DNA of 64,000 nucleotides, taken from Bacteroidota bacterium. GTDB taxonomy: Bacteria; Bacteroidota; Bacteroidia; B-17B0; Aurantibacillaceae. The stretch covers positions 1 to 64,000 of the forward strand of contig JAJNDK010000007.1 of the NCBI GenBank assembly GCA_021156365.1, read 5' to 3'. Shown in pieces: positions 59,715-64,000 of the stretch (its first letter is position 1; every line of letters begins with the position of its first letter). The position numbers and the translations under genes were made by a program. The notes beneath the pieces are model-generated. The model was not told the DNA's origin, ran no database searches, and saw only the letters and a list, made by a program, of their open reading frames with translations.

Positions 59715-59876
59715 TAAATCTATTTAAAAATAAGTCATTTAAAGGAACTAAAAAATCGGGAAAAAAGCAAGTAAAAAATGTCAGGTCGCGGACCTTGAAT
59801 AGCGCCGGTTGCAGCAAGTTTCGATAGATCATGGCCAATTGCCGGGCTGTGTTTTTGTGGAAAATCTGCTGAAAAA

Positions 59877-60293
59877 TCAGGCCTGGCTTTCCCCTTGCTG
59901 TATCAATGTTTTGATCGCTTCCGGGATATCGGTTTTTTGCTGAGTGGTGTAATTGAACATGACTACGATGTCTTCTGCCTCCGCCACCAATTCACCTGTA
60001 GCATTGTGCAGCTGATGCGATAACCGGAAACTGGAATTTTTCATCCATTCCACTTTTGTGTTTATGATCACTTCACCGGGAAAATAAAGCGGTTTTTTGA
60101 ATTGGCAGCTGACGGATGCCAGGGTAGGGCCAATGTTTTCGGTTTTATGAAGCTGATTGATCCCTACCTGCTCCCAGTAATTTACCCGCGCGGCCTGCAC
60201 ATATTTGAAAAAGGAAACGTTGTTCACATGTCCGAAGAGATCCATTTCGCTCCAGTCGATGCGGAGTTTGAGTTGAGTGCTGTGTTTTGCCAT
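59877..60293 (-). CDS. Acyl-CoA thioesterase, 4HBT family (second copy)
   Basis: A 138-residue hotdog protein. LRIDWSEMDLFGHVNNVSFFKYVQAAR matches the FcbC/YbgC 4HBT signature (Asp of SEMDLFGHVNN as the catalytic acid). It is only distantly related to the copy at 3046-3474. ATG at 60293 begins MAKHSTQLK; the longer frame adds a hydrophobic stretch with no purpose. Probably soluble. The region 59715-59876 to its left is AT-rich with no gene. Confidence 0.85.
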   Translation of the reverse strand: MAKHSTQLKLRIDWSEMDLFGHVNNVSFFKYVQAARVNYWEQVGINQLHKTENIGPTLASVSCQFKKPLYFPGEVIINTKVEWMKNSSFRLSHQLHNATGELVAEAEDIVVMFNYTTQQKTDIPEAIKTLIQQGESQA

Positions 60294-60506
60294 TTGTTTT
60301 CCATTTGATGTACAGAAATACAAGAATAAGAAAATTAATAACAATTTCTTAACGCGTTTGGGAAAAAAGGGCGGTTTTCCGTATTGTTTTACCCCTCTGC
60401 GATAGTCTATACTTGCAGGGTAGAAATAAACGGTTCGTTTTTTTGTTGTGGATCGCTGACTAATACCTCCTGATTTCTTAATTATTCACTTTAAAAACTT
60501 AAAAGC

Positions 60507-62276
60507 ATGAAAACAAAAAGCAAATTAAATTTACTGATGCTGGCCCTCGGAATAGCAGTGGCATCAGGGTCTGTTGCGCAGCAGACACTTAATTACGTCC
60601 CGAAATGGAATGGCAGTACGTATGTAAATACAGCTACTCCTATTTTTGAGGATGCAGCAAACACACGAATTGGTATTGGTACAACCACGCCGGGTCAGAA
60701 GCTGGATGTAAACGGGAACCTCAATGCGGGTGGGAGCAGTACAAGTACTACCAATGGTTACTATTTAGGGACGAACCGGATCCTTTGGCACAATGGCTTA
60801 ACTTCATGCCTTTTTGCGGGTGTAAGTGCGGGTGCTTCCAACACGGGTGCTAATAACACATTTGCAGGAAACAGCGCCGGTACTACCAATTCTACAGGTG
60901 CAGGTAATAGCGCTTTTGGCTACCAAGCGATGTTCAGCAATACGAATGCCGGCAGCCAGTGTGCTTTTGGTTACAGGGCTTTGTATGCCAATACCACCGG
61001 GGGAACGTTCAACAATGCCTTTGGTTACGAGGCTTTGACAGACAACACTACCGGCGATTGGAATGCTGCGTTCGGGTATGCAGCACTGGGTTTCAATATT
61101 ACGGGAAGCGGCAATTCAGCCTTTGGCTATCAGTCGCTGGCTACGGGAACTGCCACTTCAGGTAATTCTGCGTTCGGGTGGAATGCTTTGGCTACCACCA
61201 CAGCATCGGAGAGTTCTGCGTTCGGCAGCCTTTCTATGCTGAGCACCACTACGGGGGCAGCAAATGCTGCAATGGGATACAGAAGTATGTATGAAAATCT
61301 CACCGGTGAGAATTGTACGGCTATGGGACACCAGGCCCTTCAGGAAAATGTGGATGGGAACAACAATACGGCCCTCGGCAAGAATGCCGGAAACACCAAT
61401 GTTTCGGGAGATAACAACACATTTCTCGGCTATCAGGCAGATGCGAGTGGAGATTATACCAATGCGACGGCGTTGGGTAACGGAACAGTTGTAAACGCAA
61501 CGAATAAGGTGCGGTTAGGGAATACGGCAGTAACCGTAGTGGAAGGACAGGTATTCTATACCACCAGCGACGCCCGTTTTAAGACAAACATCACCGAATC
61601 GGTAAAAGGTCTTGAGTTCATCAAAAAACTTCGCCCTGTTTCGTATCAATACGACGCAAAAAAACATGCTGAATTCTTAGCTCAGAATATGTCGGAAGAG
61701 ACCCGTTCATTACACCTGAATGCAGATTTCGGACCTGCCTCGGCCATTGTTCATTCCGGCTTCATTGCCCAGGAAGTGGAACAGGCGGCAAAAGAAAGCA
61801 ATTTCGTTACGGATATCGTTCACACACCGGAGAACAAAGATGATAACTACAGCGTTTCCTATCAGGCCATTGTTGTTCCCCTCGTAAAAGCGGTGCAGGA
61901 GCAGCAGGAAATGATCGAAAAGCTGCAGGCACAGCTCAATGAGCTTAAATCGCTTCCTGCTGTTCAAAACAATGCTGATGTGACAACAGTTACGGTTGAG
62001 CTGAGTGATGCAGATATCATTGTGCTGAATGACGCCGTTCCGAATCCTTTTGCAGAACAAACGATGATCGGGTACACAATTCCTGAAAATACAGGTGTGG
62101 CACAGTTACTTTTCTATAACAGCGCCGGGCGTATCATCAAGTCCGTTGATATTAAAACAAAAGGCAAAGGGCAGCTCAGTGTTTTTGCGAATGACCTCAC
62201 GAATGGCGTATATTCCTATTCACTTATTGTGGATGGAAAACTGATCGATACCAAAAAACTGGTGAAAACCGACTAA
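60507..62276 (+). CDS. YadA-head-like repeat protein with S74 chaperone and T9SS tail
   Basis: A 589-residue exported protein: signal peptide, an opening RIGIGTTTPGQKLDVNGNL (tail-fibre type), then about 15 repeats with consensus G.NSAFGY.AL..NT (about 90-330), as in YadA-like left-handed beta-roll heads, then a peptidase S74 intramolecular chaperone (TSDARFKTNITESVKGLEFIKKLRPVSYQY, GFIAQEVEQAA, YSVSYQAIVVPLVKAVQEQQ) ending in a coiled coil, then a T9SS sorting domain (VPNPFAEQTMIGYTI...LTNGVYSYSLIVDG). The Ser of SDARFK is the expected self-cleavage site; since the T9SS tail follows the S74 domain, autocleavage would separate it from the repeats. Confidence 0.85.
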   Translation: MKTKSKLNLLMLALGIAVASGSVAQQTLNYVPKWNGSTYVNTATPIFEDAANTRIGIGTTTPGQKLDVNGNLNAGGSSTSTTNGYYLGTNRILWHNGLTSCLFAGVSAGASNTGANNTFAGNSAGTTNSTGAGNSAFGYQAMFSNTNAGSQCAFGYRALYANTTGGTFNNAFGYEALTDNTTGDWNAAFGYAALGFNITGSGNSAFGYQSLATGTATSGNSAFGWNALATTTASESSAFGSLSMLSTTTGAANAAMGYRSMYENLTGENCTAMGHQALQENVDGNNNTALGKNAGNTNVSGDNNTFLGYQADASGDYTNATALGNGTVVNATNKVRLGNTAVTVVEGQVFYTTSDARFKTNITESVKGLEFIKKLRPVSYQYDAKKHAEFLAQNMSEETRSLHLNADFGPASAIVHSGFIAQEVEQAAKESNFVTDIVHTPENKDDNYSVSYQAIVVPLVKAVQEQQEMIEKLQAQLNELKSLPAVQNNADVTTVTVELSDADIIVLNDAVPNPFAEQTMIGYTIPENTGVAQLLFYNSAGRIIKSVDIKTKGKGQLSVFANDLTNGVYSYSLIVDGKLIDTKKLVKTD

Positions 62277-62296
62277 ACCGTTTTGTACATTAAAAG

Positions 62297-62326
62297 AAAA
62301 GCTCCCTGGATCAGGGAGCTTTTTTT
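62297..62326. terminator. Bidirectional terminator
   Basis: AAAAGCTCCCTG / CAGGGAGCTTTT with loop GATC-like and T run, between the convergent S74-protein and fabI genes. Confidence 0.88.
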
Positions 62327-62349
62327 GTATGAAAGAGATTGCAGATGGA

Positions 62350-63165
62350 TTATTGAATTCCCATTTTTTCCATCATTTCCATGCTCACGCCGGTGTTGCT
62401 ATAACCGCCATCGTGATACAGGTTTTGCATGTTTACCATACGGGTAAGATCACTGAACATAGAGATGCAATAATCGGCACAGCTTTCTGCGCTTGCGTTG
62501 CCTAATGGAGAGATTGCATTAGCGTAATCGTAGAAATCGCCGAAGCCTTTGATACCGCTTCCGGCAGTGGTTTTTGTAGGTGATTGTGAAATAGAATTTA
62601 CACGCACTTTTTTCGCTTTTCCGTAGTGGTAGCCAAAGCTTCTGCAGATGGATTCAAGCACTGCTTTTGCATCGGCCATATCGGTATAAAAAGGGTAGGT
62701 ACGCTGTGCAGCAATATAACTAAGTGCAACTACGCTTCCCCATTCGTTGATCGCGTCCATTTTGTAGGCCGCGCTCAGCATTTTGTGCAGGGAAAGTGCA
62801 GATACATCTATACTTTTGTTGTAGAAATCGTAATTCAATTCGGTGTAAGGGATATTCTTACGGATATTCGGACTCATACCGATACTGTGAAGAACGAAGT
62901 CTAACTTGCCACCCAACACTTCCTGCGATTTGGTGAACAGGTTCGTGATCTCCTCTACATTGGTTGCATCTGCAGGTATGATCTCGGCATTGGTAGCCTC
63001 TGCCAGTTTTTTGATCTCACCCATACGCATAGCGATAGGAGCATTGGTCAGAACGATTTTAGCGCCCTGCGCATGCGCTTTTAAAGCTACTTTCCAGGCA
63101 ATGGAATTTTCATCCAGTGCACCGGTAATAATACCTCTTTTTCCTGCTAACAAGTTGTTACTCAT
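62350..63165 (-). CDS. fabI: Enoyl-ACP reductase (NADH)
   Basis: A 271-residue SDR-type enzyme that completes each elongation cycle of fatty acid synthesis. Start GKRGIITGALDENSIAWKVA; catalytic Tyr160 and Lys167 (Y-x6-K) with Tyr150 nine residues earlier, as in E. coli FabI (Tyr146, Tyr156, Lys163), and the SQSPTKTTAGSGIKGF active-site loop. A -7 box TACCTTTG (63196-63189, minus) lies 24 bases upstream of the ATG. Confidence 0.94.
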   Translation of the reverse strand: MSNNLLAGKRGIITGALDENSIAWKVALKAHAQGAKIVLTNAPIAMRMGEIKKLAEATNAEIIPADATNVEEITNLFTKSQEVLGGKLDFVLHSIGMSPNIRKNIPYTELNYDFYNKSIDVSALSLHKMLSAAYKMDAINEWGSVVALSYIAAQRTYPFYTDMADAKAVLESICRSFGYHYGKAKKVRVNSISQSPTKTTAGSGIKGFGDFYDYANAISPLGNASAESCADYCISMFSDLTRMVNMQNLYHDGGYSNTGVSMEMMEKMGIQ

Positions 63166-63422
63166 AGTGTGTGGTTTTTTTGATGGAGCAAAGGTACTAT
63201 TTTATATTAAACGGATCGCCCGGGCAGGAACCTTTGGAATGCTTCATTTCAGTAACAATTTGCATAAGCAGGTGCCGGCCGCTACATTGGATTGAGTCTT
63301 AGGTACTTTAGCCTGATTATCAGGAGGCAATTGTGAATATTTATTGATTAAAAAGCGAAATATTTCAATTATAAACCCGAAATTCGTGCTTTGTATAAAA
63401 CTAAAAAACCAACACAGATTAT

Positions 63423-64000
63423 ATGGAATTATATTTAGACTCCGCAAACCTCAAAGAAATTGAAGAAGGCTTTAAATTGGGTTTCCTGAATGGATTAACA
63501 ACCACACCCACTTTCATGCAGCGTGAAGGAATTACGGATATCGATGGTACTATTGTGAAACTGTCAAAAATGGTTCCTGTGTTGCAGATCGAAGCATTGG
63601 GAAATTCGGCAGAAGAAGTGTTAGCTGAAGCAGAACGTCAGTTGGCTCTTGGTCTGGATCCTCAAAGAACGGTGTTTAAGATCCCGGTTTCTCTCGAAGG
63701 CGTTCGTGCATGTAAAATGCTCAGAGATAAAGGATACCTGGTAAATGTACATTTGGTGTATACCTTGCAGCAGGCTTATATGGCTATGCATGCCGGCGCA
63801 TCCTATGTATGCCCCCTGGTAGGACGTTTGCAGGACCAGGGCCACGATGCACTGGCTCTTGTAGAGCAGTGTGTGGATGCAGTGGACGGATACGGATACG
63901 ATACGAAGATCATGTTCTCTTCGGTGAGACATGCAGAGCACGTTAGAAATGCTATTAATATCGGTGTGCACACGATCACCGTTCCGCTGAAAGTATTGAA
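63423..64000 (+). CDS. Transaldolase family protein, cut by window end
   Basis: Open frame from ATG 63423 to the window edge (192 residues visible): ELYLDSANLKEIEEGFKLGFLNGLTTTPTFMQREG, Schiff-base Lys in TVFKIPVSLEGVRACKML, and AGASYVCPLVGRLQDQGHDALALVE. It fits the small transaldolase/fructose-6-phosphate aldolase (TalC/FSA) group of about 215-220 residues. At the place where the family has TTNPS there is TTTPT, so the conserved Asn is replaced by Thr. Stop is beyond the window. Leader 63197-63422 has no other gene. Confidence 0.85.
   Translation, partial: MELYLDSANLKEIEEGFKLGFLNGLTTTPTFMQREGITDIDGTIVKLSKMVPVLQIEALGNSAEEVLAEAERQLALGLDPQRTVFKIPVSLEGVRACKMLRDKGYLVNVHLVYTLQQAYMAMHAGASYVCPLVGRLQDQGHDALALVEQCVDAVDGYGYDTKIMFSSVRHAEHVRNAINIGVHTITVPLKVL

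Noticed and set aside
60900-61460. Repeats resembling a CRISPR array
   Set aside because: Short degenerate repeats encode the NSAFGY protein motif in frame; spacing and sequence vary, with no cas genes.
60826-61494. Three plus-strand ORFs inside the S74 protein gene
   Set aside because: Alternate frames of the YadA-head-like repeats.

Overview
The window looks like chromosome of a Bacteroidota bacterium, probably of the Chitinophagales/Sphingobacteriales type. Evidence: type IX secretion (T9SS) components (PorQ, PorD, a PorE-like protein, a PorT-like barrel) together with at least six exported proteins carrying a C-terminal T9SS sorting domain; Bacteroidota-style -7 boxes (TAnnTTTG) upstream of many genes with almost no Shine-Dalgarno sequence; futalosine-type menaquinone genes; the bamD-rpoZ-coaBC-porD gene order; and a tmRNA whose tag reads GEENSYAMAA.

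Layout. 1-2364 is the distal end of an integron-type gene-cassette array: three one-gene cassettes, all reading rightward, separated by long imperfect palindromes (attC). For each cassette the core at its left junction is the reverse complement of the first core of its own attC, which is the diagnostic cassette property. tmRNA (minus strand, 2592-2956) follows directly. 3046-7729 holds ordinary genes (thioesterase, endonuclease III, a DUF1573 protein, dCMP deaminase, an S24-type regulator). 7804-8250 is tRNA-His followed by a 369-bp insert that carries only a frameshifted GIY-YIG gene and ends in an exact 23-bp copy of the tRNA 3' end. 8288-18947 has an S41 protease, a DoxX/HxlR divergent pair with palindromic operators, aspartate kinase, a TPR/PD40/SPOR-like protein, a Tet-type transporter and PorQ. 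18944-25474 has RNase HI, ArgS, mqnB-mqnD, a beta-barrel gene overlapping ubiX, and an SDR. 25478-33469 has a porin, a YihY/BrkB protein and a run gpx-lipoprotein-subtilase-MFS-CoA-binding protein. 33543-41936 is an envelope-biogenesis block: LolA, PorE-like, PorD, CoaB, three tandem paralogous lipoproteins, CoaC, RpoZ, BamD; the usually fused CoaBC is split exactly at its domain linker by the three paralogues. 42079-54980 has an alpha-oxoamine synthase (serine palmitoyltransferase type), a giant beta-helix T9SS protein, a PhoX-like protein, HupE plus a duplicated hupE 3' fragment, a purple-acid-phosphatase-like T9SS protein, and a DUF4199 / membrane-anchored LuxR pair. 55176-64000 has an acetyltransferase, a TPR lipoprotein with peptide deformylase, a double CbxX/CfxQ-type AAA+ protein with a duplicated N-terminal beta domain, a second thioesterase, a YadA-head-like/S74/T9SS protein, FabI, and the start of a transaldolase cut by the window edge.

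The genes point to an envelope built around T9SS: many cargo proteins, their translocon parts, lipoprotein transport (LolA), outer-membrane protein assembly (BamD) and lipid synthesis (FabI, alpha-oxoamine synthase), with respiration on menaquinone made through futalosine. The most interesting structures are the cassette array, the GIY-YIG element in tRNA-His, the split coaBC operon, and the hupE duplication around phoX. Assignments come from reading motifs and architecture only; no database search was possible.
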